Positions 32,640-45,035 are shown, numbered from the stretch's first letter. The stretch: 64,000 bases of DNA from Annona cherimola (GCA_030490835.1 CM059973.1:61260008-61324007), one strand, 5' to 3'. The notes: generated by a model not told the origin, from the sequence alone. Program-made: numbers and translations.

Positions 32640-35600
32640 TGATGATTAGGCATCTCTTATTCTTCCTTAGGCTTGCACTTGCATCTGTAATCCCATCTAT
32701 TTTCCACGGGCGAGCTGCCAGAAACTTAGTAACTTACTCCAGAATCCCTTAAGACAGCGCCCAATCCAGTGCATGTTCCCCTTTGATGCCTTTTGCTGTC
32801 CACGTTTATCTTATATCTTCCATCTATTGGCTTCAGCCATCTTGGAATCCGTACCCTTTGCAACAGACAAGTTCCACTGCTGTTAACTAGTAGCTCTCTA
32901 CTTGGTTGAACCAAACCACAATATACAAACAGATGATTAGTGTATTCCCTTTTGCATCTGCAAAATAGGCAATTAGAGTCCACATTCACTCTTCTGAATC
33001 TTCGGTTCTTTTTGTTTGCAACGCATCTTTGTATAGCTGCCAACCAAACACTTTAATCTTCATGGGAATCTTTGCTCTCCAAATCTTCTTGAAAACCTTG
33101 CTTTCTGGTTCTTTTTGTCACACATTAGTTTTTATTAGCCTGTAGGCTGATTTCACTCTAAACAACCCATTAGCTTCTGGTTCCTAGTACCAGGAGTCCT
33201 CAGCTTGTTGTGTAGGAATTGGGATGATGCAAGCTGCCTTCCACCCTGATTCTCTAGCCACAGTCATATTTTTCTCCCTATTCCACGTGCCTCTTTCAAC
33301 ATCACTGAAATTGCTTACCTTCTTAGAATTAGAAATGTTGTTTGGCAAAGGACTAGCCTTTAGAATCTTTGTTCCATCCCAGTTATCATGAAAAAATTGC
33401 ATCTGATTCTATCTCCTATTCCCCATTTACCCCTTTTTGTACAACTGCCTTAGCTCTAAGAATGCATTTCCATGTATATGAGTCATTTGTTCTGCTCCTG
33501 CAATCCCATAGGCTCGCCCTTGGGAAATACTTAGCTATGAGAACCTTGTAAGACAATGATTCCGAATTTTGCAGCAGTCTCCAGAATTGTTTGACCAGCA
33601 AAGCATAGTTGAAATTCCAGATATCTTGAACATTCACTCCCCCTACTACTTTTGATTTACACATCTTCCTCCATGTGGCTCATCTAATTTTCCTCTTGCC
33701 ACCATTTTTGCCTCACCAAAATTTTGCTTATCAGGCCATTTATCTCATTGCATAAACACTTTAGGAGAAGAAAGAGACTCATCATGTAGCATGAGATTGC
33801 TTGAGCCACTGCCTTGATAAGAACTTCCTTTCCTCCTGCTGATAGGAATCTTTCTTTCCACCCTTGTATTTTCTTCCAAATCCTTCCTTTAGCCCCTCAA
33901 ATACCTCCTTTTTTGACTTGCCAAGCCATGCTGGGAGTCCCGACTAGGTTTTGAATTCACTTCCTGCCGACCCCAGTCAGCTAATCACCATTCTTCTCTG
34001 ATCATGACATATATTAGCAGTAAAGAGGAAAGCAGTCTTAGCTATGTTAATTGCTTGCCCAGAACATTCCCATGTCTTTAGCAACTCAAGCATTCTGGTT
34101 ATCTCCGGGTGGTTCACTCTTGCAAAGAGTATTGCATCATCTGTAAAAAATAGGTGTGTAAGTGCAGGTCCCAATGGAGATATTTGTAGTCCTGAAATTA
34201 GTTTCTTCTGGTGTATATCTTGAATCAGCGACGACAGCCCTTTTGCACAGATTAGGAATAAGTACGGAGATAATGGATCCCCTTGAAGTGATTCCCTACT
34301 CGGACTAAAGAAATCAGTCAAGAATCTGTTTATATGATCCTATATCTGACCGATCACCGACAACTTTCCATTCGCCCCATCCAGATTTCTCTGGAATTCA
34401 TTCGGCTCATCATTGCCAGTAGGAAGCTCCATTCCACCCTGTCGTAGGCCTTCGACATATCCAGTTTATGGCTACATCCTCCTCCTTTCCTTGCTTCTTT
34501 CTCCTTAGTGTGCTTCATACACAATTAGCATATTATCTGTGATGTTCTTGCCTGGAACAAATGCACTCTGAGAGTCTGATATAATGTCGTGTAGACATCC
34601 CTTTAGCCTATTAGCCAACACTTTTGATAAGATTTTGTAAATTACATTGTACAGACAAATAAGCCTAAAGCCAGCAACCTTGCAAGCTCCATTCTTTTTT
34701 GGGATGAGCACAATCATGGTGGTGTTGATTATTTGGAGTTGCCTTTTCCTTTGAACTTGATCCCTGCACTACATAAATGCCTTACACATCCTAAAACGTC
34801 CTTTCCAACAGTATTCCAATGCTTCTGGTAAAACCCAATCAACATGCCGTCTGGTCCTAGGGCTTTTGTTGGGTGCATACACTTTTCCACCCTCACCACT
34901 TCATCCCACTCAGTAGGTCTAATTAAATAATCCCTGTCTGCTTCTGATATTTGTCGCCCACCTTTTTTAGTGATCCTTCCAATTCTTGAGGTTCTGAACT
35001 TTTAAATGGCTCCTTAAAATAATTGATAGCAACATTCTCTTTCCCATGTTGATTAGAAAACCAATTTCCTATTCCGTCTTGGAGGCCTTCAATGACATTT
35101 CTCCGCCTTTTATTGGAAGCAATATGGTGGAAGAAAGTAGTTTCCGTCTCCCAGATTCAGCCAATGAGCTTTAGATCTCTGTTTCCATAAAGCCCTCTTA
35201 TCTTCTAAAAGCTGATTTATCTCTCTCTACTGATTTTATTCTATAATCCTTGTGGTCTGATGGTGGCAATAAACTCAAATTGTGCAATTCTGCATGTCTC
35301 TCTCTCAAGTTCTTTTGAATATCGCCTCTTCTATTCCTATTCTATTCCATTAGCTTGATTCCACACTGCTGAATTTGCCTGCTTACGCTCTGCATTACAC
35401 ATATGCCACCTATTTGAGCTGTAGACTGAGTATGTTGAATTGCTTCATGAACTTCTGTCTTTTGCCCAAAATAACTCATATCTAAACTGTCTTAGAGGTC
35501 TTTTATGCATATTTTTTTTTATCTAGCTGTAGCATAATTGGGCCTTCCTCTTCTACTTCTCACCTCTGAGATACCCAGCACCTCATTAAAGTCTCCTAAT

Positions 35601-35986
35601 TCAATCCATGGTTCCGACCTTTGGTTGCCTAACCTTTTAAGAAGATCCCATGAATAAGCCCTCCCATAGAAACCAGTCAGTCTCCATGAAGGTGCACCTT
35701 TGTTACTGATAATTCCCACATTAATGTGATTCCTTGAGTAGTTCATGACATTTACATTCCATTCTTCCTTCCAAAGCACTGCTCTCCTCCTCTTTCTACC
35801 ATTACAATCGACTACTAAACAACCACAAAATTTCCGTTGTCTTCTAATTTTCTCAATCTCCTTACTCATCCTCTTGGTCTCACATGAGAAAACAACTAAA
35901 GGATCTTTTTTCTTGACCCAATCAAGAAAGTTTCGAATTGGTGGCGGGTTCCCAAGCCCCCAGCAATTCCAAACTATGTGCAACAT
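32640..35986 (-). pseudogene. LINE ORF2: endonuclease, reverse transcriptase, RNase H (broken)
   Basis: Minus strand. The endonuclease domain is open at 35986-35519 with Trp-Asn-Cys-Trp-Gly at the start, Cys-Glu-Thr-Lys near residue 36, and Gly-Asp-Phe-Asn-Glu-Val near residue 131, the usual catalytic landmarks. RT pieces at 34717-34505 (Leu-Ile-Pro-Lys-Lys; Ser-Ala-Phe-Val-Pro-Gly) and 34321-33977 (Gln-Gly-Asp-Pro-Leu-Ser-Pro-Tyr-Leu-Phe; Phe-Thr-Asp-Asp, where active elements have Phe-Ala-Asp-Asp) follow. Next come a zf-RVT segment (33664-32900, with Cys-Leu-Phe-Cys) and the start of RNase H (Lys-Ile-Asn-Val-Asp-Ser). Multiple stops make it inactive. Confidence 0.9.
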
Positions 35987-36399
35987 TTATAGGTGGTGGG
36001 GCTGAGAAAATTTCTTAATCTCCACCCCATTTCCACTGATTCCAGCCATTTCCTCCCTTCTTATACTCTTTCTTGCCCTGTTCTATCTCATTCTCAGTTT
36101 GATACTTGCCTCTATTTTCTGCTCTTCTTTTCCTGGTTTTCCATTCTGTTTCTTCAGTTTGCAGTGTAACCTTGTTCTCCTTTAATTCCTCTCTATTGAT
36201 CCTTCACCACCTTTTGCTTCTACTGCCCCTAGTGGTCTTCCTCATCTCTGTTCCGATCAGCACCCGTCTCCGATATCTCATAATTTTTTATTTGCTTGTC
36301 TACAAGTTCTGTTTCATAGGATTTTTTCCCCTGTCAGGCATTTTCGATCTCGATTCCTGTGATTTGAGGACCACAGAGAAGTTATTCCCCATTTTCTCC

Positions 36400-37900
36400 C
36401 TTATTGTATGAGACATTGTCCCCTTTGGCTTCTTTCACCCCTTGCCCCTTCCTTCCATCAACGTGCTGCCCTAAAGTTTCCCTCCCCTTCCCAGCTTGCA
36501 TGCCAGTGTTCATGTTCTCCTAACGATCTCCTTTCCTCGCCCCCTTCTGCAACCTAGTTTTACCCTCTCTAGGTTTTCCCATACCTTCCTTTCTCAGTAC
36601 TACTCTCATCCCTTTGATAATTCCCTCTTCCCTCTTTATACTACCTTTCTCAACAACTTGTTCCTTGGCCCTAACCCTTCCCTCCAGTCCCCGTTCTTCT
36701 GCTATTTCCCTTCTTTCCTTTCTTCTCTTAATTGTGGCTCCTACTTACGTGTCCTCTTGGTGTCTCCTCCTCCTCACTTATATACCCTTTCCATACCAGC
36801 TTCTTTTCCCCTCCTACACTATTTTTGTATGTCATATTTTCCTTCCATTCAATTCTATATTTTAGAGGCCTACTCTCTCATTTAGAAGGGCTTCCTCTGA
36901 ACCCCCCACCCTCCTGTTCTTCCTCCTCCTCAAATAGAGGTTCTTTGTCTTCCCCTACTTTGTTCAAATTGTAAGGACTTACTTTTGTTATTTCCCCTTC
37001 CCACTCCGTTAGAACCCCCCTTTCACCCCCAACACCACCCACACCGGTTCACTTCCTCCACAATGTTTTTCTCTACATCCACCATAATATCATCATCTCC
37101 CTTCTATATTTTCACCATCTCATTAAAGTACATCTTTGGGAAGACTCTGCTACCCTGCCCCAAGGGTCCTTTTAAAATCAAAGTTTTTGAGCCTGCCCTC
37201 TAGAAGCTTCCATACGGCATGCGTACTTCTGGTAGTTCCTTCTCTTCATCATTTTCCTCACCCTCCCTGTCTGTATGTCACATCTCCCCGCATGGGTAAC
37301 AAAATACCAGTAGTCTCTCATACTGAGGGAATCCACTTCTTTGTAGATGAGCCACATTTAACAAAAATCCCCCTTCTAAGAGGTTCCTTAACATTTACTT
37401 CCACTTTTATCTTCAATCGTGTTTGGGAAGTAACAATTTCAGATTAGGGTTGGAATGACTTACCTATTAATTCCCCCAGCACTGCTTTATTGATTAGGAA
37501 AGGCAGTTCTTTTATAAATAGCCATAAGGGAGATGTGAACAGCTCTAGTTCATTCAGCTCTAGTTCATTCCTTCCAATGGTTTCCCTCATGTGTGAAATT
37601 AATAGCAATTTCCAATCATATATCCATGGCTTCCTTGCAACACTTGGGTTTTTCTTCATCGCTGCCAAAAGAGACTCAGTACAAGTTCTTGTCGACTGCC
37701 ATAAACATGACAGCAACTTTCATCTTCCACAGTCTCCTTGTCAACACTTTAAATAACTCCTTATTGTAGCTTCGCAATGATCATAAGGAGAACAGTATTG
37801 CTGGTTTATCCTCTGGCTCTATCTCTGGGAGCTCTAAGGTTCCTATGGATAATTTTTGAATTTCTTTCAAGAGAAGAACCTCTTCCTGCAATGCCATCTT
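36400..37900 (-). pseudogene. LINE ORF1: DUF4283-like and zinc-knuckle protein (broken)
   Basis: On the minus strand, 37900-37440 gives an N-terminal region with a Lys-Pro-Trp-Ile-Tyr-Asp-Trp stretch. About 37400-37330 follows with Glu-Pro-Leu-Arg-Arg-Gly-Ile-Phe-Val-Lys. A zinc-knuckle-like Cys-x2-Cys-x4-His block lies at about 37300-37255, where the last Cys is Gly and a stop falls before the His. Such proteins bind the LINE RNA. Downstream to 36400 the minus strand is purine-rich, so long pyrimidine-coded open frames appear on the plus strand; those are artefacts. Confidence 0.75.
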
Positions 37901-39744
37901 AGTTTCTGCTTTAGTTGCTTAGTTTCGACCTACGGTCTTCCTTACTTGCAAGGATTTTGAGCCCTAGCTTTTAGATCTAAGAGAGAGGACCCTGACCTGT
38001 TTCCTCCTCACTAATTTTCTATTGGCACCAGGAATCTCAAAAACCCTTTGTGGATTGAAAATAGGGGGAGAAAACCTTCACCCGCTTCTCGCGAGCAGAG
38101 AATCGCCTAGTGAGAGCACTTGGGAAGGGATGTTTTGAGGACTAGTTAGAGGCTTTGTACTTGATTTGTACATGTTGAATGAAATTGGCTATGCAATTGT
38201 CTTGAGGCCTAAGATTGATGTGATCATTTTTCTTATATTAGTATATGGTGTTAGTTTGCATTGATTGCATGTATATCATGATTTTGGCCTTAACTATGAA
38301 TTTTGAGGAGAAGAGCTTAAGTAGTGATTTTAAACAACTATATGTAAATGACTTATATGAATGGCCTAAGATGATTATTAAGCTATAAGGATGCGTGTGT
38401 GGAGTTAATTTAGGCATTGGATGTGGTTAGAATAGGAAGAAATATCCAGTTATTTTTAAAAATGCTTTAAGTGCAAAATTAACTCATTAGGTGATTTTTG
38501 GCATTTGGCCTCTAGTAAATTGGGGAATAGCATAGACATGTGATATTCCATTTATGTAATGTGTGGGGAGTGATTTATGAGCATTGGAAGTGTTAGGTAT
38601 GGTTTGGACCATTTAGTCCATTTCACAAGTAAAGAAGTTTTAGACAAGGGGTTGAAAAGTCATATCTTGTGTAAGCCACGATTTATCTAATTGGATGACT
38701 TGGATGTGACATTGGACAAATATGTGATGTGTGTGGATGGTTTTCAAGGAATTATGGATTCATTAGAGTAGGTTTGGAGTAGTTGGCCTATGGAAGGAAT
38801 GAAGTTTTCCTTTGGGATGAAAGAAAATAGATTTTGATTATTTGATTTTTTGAATTGGTGTGAATCCATGTGAGATAGTTGGAGAATGTATATTTACTGC
38901 TAAATAACAACATTTGGTGAGTTTTGGCGGCAGTGTGAGTATTAGATGAATTGGATATCGGGTGGAAAGTTAAGAGAAAGTGTAGATTTTTGTCAATTTG
39001 TATGACCCAATTTTGATGGAGCATCACAACTTGTATTTTTGGATCGATGGGGCATGCCATAAATTGTTGGATTGATCTTGGAACTTAGAATCCAGTAAAA
39101 AAGAATAAGGTCAATCAAAATTTTTGAGAGAAATTATCTTAAAACAGTCAAAGCATGTCCAGTTATGTAGGGGTATTTTTTTGATAGAATATATGGGTAT
39201 TTTGGAATTTCAAAAAATTACATATATAATATAACCTGTTTTCTTCCCAAACACGAACTAGCCCCATTATGTCATTTCAAAACCTTGGGAGAGAGGAGAT
39301 GGGAAAAACATGTCAAGTGCTTCCATATGCTTGCTTGAGGAGTCTAAAGCCAAAGATTTGTGGATGCTTGCTTGAGGAGATTAAAGCCAAAGATTATAGT
39401 GTATTCATCTTTTCATAGGCTTGGGAGCTTGTGAAGCTTGAAGCAAGTTGGGATGTTGAGGTTTGGAAGATTTGAGCTTTGATTTGTAGTAAGGATTTTT
39501 TTACAAAAAATTTCTTTTGATTTCTTGTTTGTCAACATGTGTTTATGATTCTTGTGTTGGATAATGAGTTGATTTCTTGATTCGTGAGTTTTGGGATTTG
39601 GGGATTTTGGCCCCTTGCTGATTTGAGATGAATTTTGGGGGATTTTTACAAGGTCTCTCTTTGTTTTAATGTCATGTATGTGATTTTGATGAGTTTTACA
39701 TGTTTTATTTGAGTTTTCGATGAGACTGCATGATTTGTTAATTT

Positions 39745-41043
39745 TGCCCCGAACCTAAGTTGCAGTAGTGATAAAACTGCCTTGTTTTCAACCTGAGCTC
39801 GAAATATGCTCCGTTTTGGGTTGGGATGAACCCAAACCCGATTTGATGATTGCAATATATATTTTTCTCTCTCATATAAAATATATTTTTCTATGTTTCA
39901 ATTATTTAATTTTTTATACTATTTTCAAACTAGTATTAATTTCTTCAAAGAAAGATGATAAATTATCAACATCCCCTCTTTACCTCCTCTTCTACCAAAA
40001 CATTAATTTATGTGAGGTATTTGTTGTATCTTTGAATATATATACATATATATACACATTATTCCTCCTTGAGTTTAGTTATACAATACAACATCAGATT
40101 TTTGCATTTTCTTTTAGAATTTTTTTTTTTTTGGCTTAGCTGTAGTAACAAAACAAGAAGAATGCAGACTATCTTGGAAACTTGGAATATTTTATTTTGT
40201 TTTGTTGTGAAATGAGTAACTTAGTTGAATGTTGTAATTTGCTTGTTTGAACTTAAGACTTGTGTTGTAGACTTAGACCTAGTTGAATGTTTTAATTTGG
40301 AGTTGGATGTTAATATTTATGTATATGGTTGTGATATTGATATTATATTGCATAAAAGAAAAAAGTTGTACCTCTTCATTCTCCAAAACAGGGCTTATAT
40401 TCTACTCAATGCACAGAGGACTAAATCAGATCACCTTCTTTCTACTCTTAAGCGATCTTGGAAGTTTTCTTACTTTCTTATAATAAATTGTCAATTTAAA
40501 TTTTTTTTAGTGATGAATTTGTGATTGAATAAGTGTGCTGGATGAATAACAAATATATATCGATAGGAGAAACAAAACCCAAAACTCAACCCAAGCCTGA
40601 ATTCCAAAGAGGGTTAAGGTTTAGGTTTACAAATACAGTTAAAATTAGGGTTAAAGTTTTAAATGCATTCGGCCGTAGGACCCCTTTTTTTAAATTTTTT
40701 TGATTTTTTTATAAACATGTAAAGTTAGTTTTGCTTAATCTATAAATCAAGTTTTACTAATTTTGGATGTTTTAAAGTATTTTTTAAAATTTTAAACAGT
40801 GACATTTTTGTAATTTTGCAAGCAGAAAATTATGAAAATGCCACTGTGTTTAAAAATAAAAATACTTAAAAACATCCAAAATTAGTAGAACTTGGCTAAT
40901 AGATTAAACACAACTAACTTTACATGGTTATAAAAAAATAAAAAATGAGCCCTACACCCCCCACATGTGATCACGTCTCTTTAAAAATAGGATTAGAGTT
41001 AGGGTTGAGATGAACTTGAGTTTCATGATCTTGAATTACACCC
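39745..41043. mobile_element. hAT-like remnant related to the 46882-47559 element
   Basis: The right end (GATGAACTTGAGTTTCATGATC ..., finishing AATTACACCC at 41043) closely resembles the right end of the intact element at 46882-47559. GGTTAGGGTTTAGGTTTA-like words near 40610 and AACCCAAACCCGATTT near 39830 are shared too. The left terminus is not recognisable, and no target duplication was found. Confidence 0.45.
40670..40965. repeat. Foldback (long-hairpin) element, ~135-bp arms
   Basis: The left arm (AACATGTAAAGTTAGTTTTG at 40713, then ACTAATTTTGGATGTTTTAA) is complemented by the right arm (TTAAAAACATCCAAAATTAGT, then CAACTAACTTTACATG to about 40940). The centre is a GTGACATTTTTGTAATTTTGC / GAAAATGCCAC stretch. 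The RNA could form a long hairpin. The central words resemble those of the GCACC foldback family. Confidence 0.75.
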
Positions 41044-41873
41044 GTATGCTTGTGTAGGGCTAATGAGGAGCTTGAGCATGTGTCATGTATCATGGGCGTA
41101 TTTTGTCAAGATGATATGATTAATTTTATGCATCTTACCATTGTTCGTCTTACCATTGTTATTAATTTGTCTTACTTACTAAATTCGTCCGCACTTAACG
41201 CTGTTTTCTTTGATGTTTTAAGATGAAAGACGGGTAAAGGGATCACTATAGGGCATTGTGGAAAGCCTAGAAGAGAACTAAATGGTACTTGATTAGAGGA
41301 ATTGTGTTATATTTATTTTATTATGATACTTTAGATATGTACTAGACTGATATATTGGCAGATGTAGCTATTGTACATTTTGGATATGATTGTAGTACAG
41401 AATGATGAGTTACATCTTAAGATAATATTTTTGGATAAGAATATTCATGACGATGTTGTTTCTGCTTATTGCCTTCCCATCATTATTATTTTTCTGTTCT
41501 AGATTCCATTACAATTACTATTATTAGCTGGCTACTTCGACGCAGGTGGATTCCTGACTCCTAACATTATGTGGATCTTAGGTGTTAGATGTTGTACATG
41601 TAGTAGGTCCACTATGGAGAGTCATCGTAGGATGCTACATTGTTGTTATTAGACTGGATGTTGGGAAAAGGGCTACACTTTCTTCAAACTGCATGGAAAT
41701 TGATGTTAATGGAGGAGAAAAACACAAGCTTGCTGATCTTGTCTAGTTGGGAGTGCTAATCTAGTATGTAAATTGAGATTTTAGGATTGTTCTTGGGAGT
41801 TTGGATGTTTGATATGAAGATCATATGTGATTTATGATCATGACCTACTTGGCTTTGTTTCTACGCAGAGAGG

Positions 41874-42734
41874 ATGGCTCCAAGGAAGAATGCGAACATG
41901 GGCAAGCAAACCATGGTTGAAACAATGCCCAAGGAGTGCACAACAAGATGTCAAGGTTTAGGAATTACTATTAGAAAGGATCATAAGAATTTGAGGGGAG
42001 AGGTGGAGAAAATGATTGTGGGCATGGTGCATGACATGTGTCAAGACATGAGACAATGTAGAGAGACGCAATTGCAGTCTCACATGTCGGTAGACTCAAC
42101 ACCATCTATGATACTTGAAACACATGTTGGGGCTTCTGTCAAGATACGGGCACATGATGATCCTAAGATAGAGGTGATCAACTTGGGACCACAAATGGAG
42201 GAAATAAGGTGGAGAGAGGACAAGGCCATTAGGAAAGCTTTTCAAAATATGCACCCACCTACTTATCAAGGTGAGACAAACTACAAGATAGTGGATGAGT
42301 GGGTGTTCAAGATGGAAACAATCTTTGATTACTTGCATTGCACAGTTGAGCAACGGGTTCGCTGTGCCACTTTTATGCTTGAGAGTGATGCAGATGAGTG
42401 GTGGAGGTCTACGAGAGAGACCTCGCCATGTAGAGGTGATGAATTGACATGGGCTGACTTCTTGGATCTATTTGTGCATTATTATATTCCGATGTGTGAG
42501 AAAGTTAAGAGGGCTTCAGAGTTTTTTTCTTTGGTGCAAGGAAATATGACTGTAGGAGAATATGATGTGCACTTTTGCTCTCTCTTCTGTTTTCTCTCCC
42601 GTTTTGTAGCATTGGCTCGATTGGATGCATTGGAGATGGCTCATAAGTTTCAGGAAGGGTTGAAACCCTCCATTAGAGGCAAGCTAGCAGTACTTGACCT
42701 AAAGGATTATGCTGAGATTTTGGACCAGGCCTGA
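41874..42734 (+). pseudogene. Gypsy gag, first copy
   Basis: An open frame of 286 codons from ATG at 41874 to TGA at 42732-42734. It has a basic N-terminus, then a retrotransposon-gag domain at about residues 120-280: His-Pro-Pro-Thr-Tyr-Gln-Gly near residue 126, Ala-Asp-Glu-Trp-Trp near 174, Phe-Val-His-Tyr-Tyr-Ile-Pro near 202, and Met-Thr-Val-Gly-Glu-Tyr near 227. Gag would form the particle that packages the element's RNA. The terminating TGA falls where the second copy has CGT, so it looks like decay of a frame that once ran on into copy 2. Confidence 0.85.
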
Positions 42735-42737
42735 TGT

Positions 42738-43577
42738 GTGGAGTATGAGGAAGAGGCCAAGGAGTGCACAATAATATCTCAAGGATTAGGAACTACTATT
42801 AGAGATCAGGAGAATTTGGGGCGAGAGGTGGAGGAAATGATGGTGGGCACAGCGCATGACGTACGTCAAAACAAGAGGCAGTTCATGGAGACGCGGTTGC
42901 AGTCTTGCATGTCAGTAGACTCGACACCATCTATGATATTTGAAGCACCTGTTGAGGCTCCTGCCAAGAGACAAACGCATTATGATACTAAGGTAGAGGT
43001 GGTCGACTTGGGACGACAAATGGAGGCAATAAGGAAAGAGGAGAAGGCCATTATGAAGGCTTTTCAAAATATGCACCCGCGGACTTATCAGGGTGAGAGG
43101 GACTACAAGATTGTGCATAAGTGGGTGTCGAGGATGGAAATGATCTTCGATTTCTTGCATTGCACAGATGAGCAACGGGTTCATTGTGCCACTGTTATGA
43201 TTGAGGGTGATGCAGAGAAGTGGTGGAGGTTCAAGAGATAGACCTTGCCAAGCAGAGGTCACGGACTGACATGGGCTGACTTCTTGGATGTATTTGTGCA
43301 GCATTATATTCCAACAAGTGAGAAAGTTAAGAGGGCTGTAGAGTTTTTTTCCTTAGTGCAGGGAAAGATGACTGTAGAAGAATATCTTCTGCAGTTTTGC
43401 TCTCTCTTCTGTTTTCTCTCCCGTTTTGTAGCTTGGGCTCAATTGGACGCACTGGAGAAGGCGCATAAGTTTCAAGAAGGATTGACCCTCCATTAGAGGC
43501 AAACTAGCAATACTTGACCTAAAGGATTATGCTAAGATTTTTGGCCATGCCCGTATGGTGGAGCATGAGGAAGAGGA
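42738..43577 (+). pseudogene. Gypsy gag, tandem second copy
   Basis: It repeats the first copy from the Ala-Lys-Glu-Cys-Thr segment onward, with the same landmarks: His-Pro-Arg-Thr-Tyr-Gln-Gly, Glu-Lys-Trp-Trp, Val-Gln-His-Tyr-Ile-Pro (lacking one Tyr), Met-Thr-Val-Glu-Glu-Tyr. A TAG at 43239-43241 and a frameshift near 43485 break it. The copies differ by perhaps 15% by eye. Beyond it the frame continues into the zinc-knuckle region, so this is the ancestral C-terminal copy and the duplication arose by in-frame unequal exchange or template switching. Confidence 0.85.
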
Positions 43578-43812
43578 GTGGGCTAAGGCCCAGTATAAGA
43601 AGAGAGGTGTTGAACAAGGAAGACATGGTGCATTTCCGGGACATAGGAAGAGGCCCAAGGCGGAGCAACAACAACAAGAGCAACCTTGGAGGGGAGGATG
43701 TTTTGGGTGTGGATTGGTAGGACATAGAGTAGTAAATTGCCCGCTCAAGGATGTGGTTTGTTATGGTTGTGGACAGAGGGGCCATAAGAGAGATTTGTGT
43801 CCTCAGGAGTGA
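43555..43812 (+). pseudogene. Gypsy gag C-terminus with two CCHC zinc knuckles
   Basis: An 85-codon open frame. A Glu/Lys/Gln-rich linker precedes two perfect Cys-x2-Cys-x4-His-x4-Cys knuckles, at 43699-43740 (Cys-Phe-Gly-Cys ... His ... Cys) and 43759-43800 (Cys-Tyr-Gly-Cys ... His ... Cys). It ends with TGA at 43810. These bind nucleic acid in the nucleocapsid part of gag. Both knuckles are intact although the rest of the element is decayed. Confidence 0.88.
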
Positions 43813-43999
43813 GCAGATGGAGCATAAGTTGGAGGTGCACTAGCCGAGATTCAGCAGCAGCCATTTGTTAGGGCACCCAATGCAGGACATGATGGACAAC
43901 AACGGCTTCTCCAATGGCACTAATATCAACTGAAATCACATATTGAGCAAAGGCCGCAGATCGCAACATTGATCTAGTCGACGATGATAGAGGCGGCTC

Positions 44000-45035
44000 C
44001 GGCTATGGAGGTAATGGTGACAGGTGTCCTTCTAGTCTATGAGTACCTTGGACATGTTTTGTTTGATTTTGGTGCTAATAATTCATTTTTTTTATCGCTA
44101 TGATGCTTGCGGCATTGTGGTACCTCGTTAGGCTATCAAAGGGTAGATGCAAGGTCGAATGTTGGTGGTAGCGGTCTCCTTGAATTTTCATGGGACTGTC
44201 CACTAAGTAGGAAAATTAAGAATATTGTTAGATGTCTATTAGAATGCTATATGGAGATTGTAAGAATGTCTTAGAGCCTGATTGTTATACTAGTTGAAAT
44301 AATTGTAAATACCCATAAGAAAATTCATTTTTGTATCATTGAATTTTGCATTAAAAATACAATTGCATCGAAGTCCCCTGTATATGGCCATAAGGGTTTC
44401 TATCCCATTAAGGACTGTATATATTGCTAATGAGATATGTTGGTCTTGTCTGGTCCTTATCAAAGGGAGGAAATTCTATGCAAATTTAGTGGTACTAGAC
44501 ATAGGGGATATAGATATCATACTAAGCATGGATTAGTTGTCTAGGTGGAATACCGTAGTATATTATAAAGATGAAGCAAGCATTACCATTTACATTCATT
44601 GGGAAGTCACGGGGTAATGTCCCTAGCTTGGTGTTGGCCTTGAAAGCTATGGGTATGGTAAGGAAGGGATGCACTGCATTTTTTGCATCGGTTGTGGACC
44701 CAAATTGGAGAATAGACAACTTAAGAATATCTATATCATCCAAGGTTTTTCCAAATTTGTTTCATGCAAACTTGCAAAGATTATCTCCTGAACATGAAGT
44801 GGAGTTCGGCATTGAGTTGCAACCTGACATGGGATCCATATCTAAAGCACCATACAGAATAGTATTGGTGAAACTAGAAGAATTGAAGATACAACTAGAG
44901 GATCTATTGGATAAAGGTTCTATTAGGCCCAATGTTTCACTTTGTGGAGCTCCTATATTATTTATTTTAAAAAATAAGATGGTAGCTTGAGGCTTTGCAT
45001 TAATTATAGGAGTTCCAATAATTATCCTTCTTGAT
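44000..45035 (+). pseudogene. Gypsy protease and truncated reverse transcriptase
   Basis: Near 44050 the frame reads Val-Leu-Phe-Asp-Phe-Gly-Ala, a retroviral-type protease site whose Asp-Ser-Gly has become Asp-Phe-Gly. Near 44510 comes Asp-Ile-Ile-Leu-Ser-Met-Asp, the protease C-terminal landmark. From 44770 to 44990 the start of RT is open: Glu-His-Glu-Val-Glu-Phe, Ala-Pro-Tyr-Arg, Leu-Leu-Asp-Lys-Gly-Ser-Ile-Arg-Pro, Gly-Ala-Pro-Ile-Leu-Phe. Then, after one stop, Leu-Arg-Leu-Cys-Ile-Asn-Tyr-Arg. Homology ends at about 45035, before the catalytic Asp-Asp. Confidence 0.85.

Larger units (their letters stand above)
32630..38150 (-). mobile_element. L1-type LINE, antisense, in intron 1
   Basis: Read on the minus strand, the order is a leader (38150-37900), ORF1 with a DUF4283-like domain and zinc knuckle, then ORF2 with endonuclease, reverse transcriptase, zf-RVT and the start of RNase H. 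That is the full plant L1 order. All frames carry stops and shifts. The 3' end is truncated within RNase H near 32630, and no poly(A) tail (poly(T) on the plus strand) is seen. It is opposite in direction to the host gene. Confidence 0.9.
38151..41873 (+). other. Leader or decayed 5' LTR region of the gypsy element
   Basis: This stretch precedes the gypsy gag and has the G/T-rich, weakly structured look of a long plant gypsy LTR plus leader. A 24-bp unit containing TGCTTGCTTGAGGAG and TAAAGCCAAAGAT is duplicated at about 39329-39390. TTTCTACGCAG just before the gag ATG could be a splice acceptor. No LTR ends, primer site or partner LTR could be identified. A hAT-like stretch and a foldback lie inside. 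Confidence 0.4.
41874..45035 (+). mobile_element. Ty3/gypsy retrotransposon fragment with duplicated gag
   Basis: Sense to the host gene within intron 1. The order is gag, a second gag copy, two CCHC zinc knuckles, protease remnant, then the first part of RT, which stops abruptly near 45035. RNase H, integrase and a 3' LTR are absent. The gag segment 41929-42756 is repeated at 42757-43577 with an offset of 828 bp (276 codons). Confidence 0.88.

Noticed and set aside
36106..37203. Long hydrophobic plus-strand frames (101, 129, 83, 80 and 72 codons)
   Set aside because: They are antisense shadows of the purine-rich part of the L1 LINE ORF1 on the minus strand.
42096..43304. Minus-strand frames of 85 and 130 codons
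   Set aside because: Antisense shadows of the two gag copies; the gag frames have recognisable landmarks, the shadows none.
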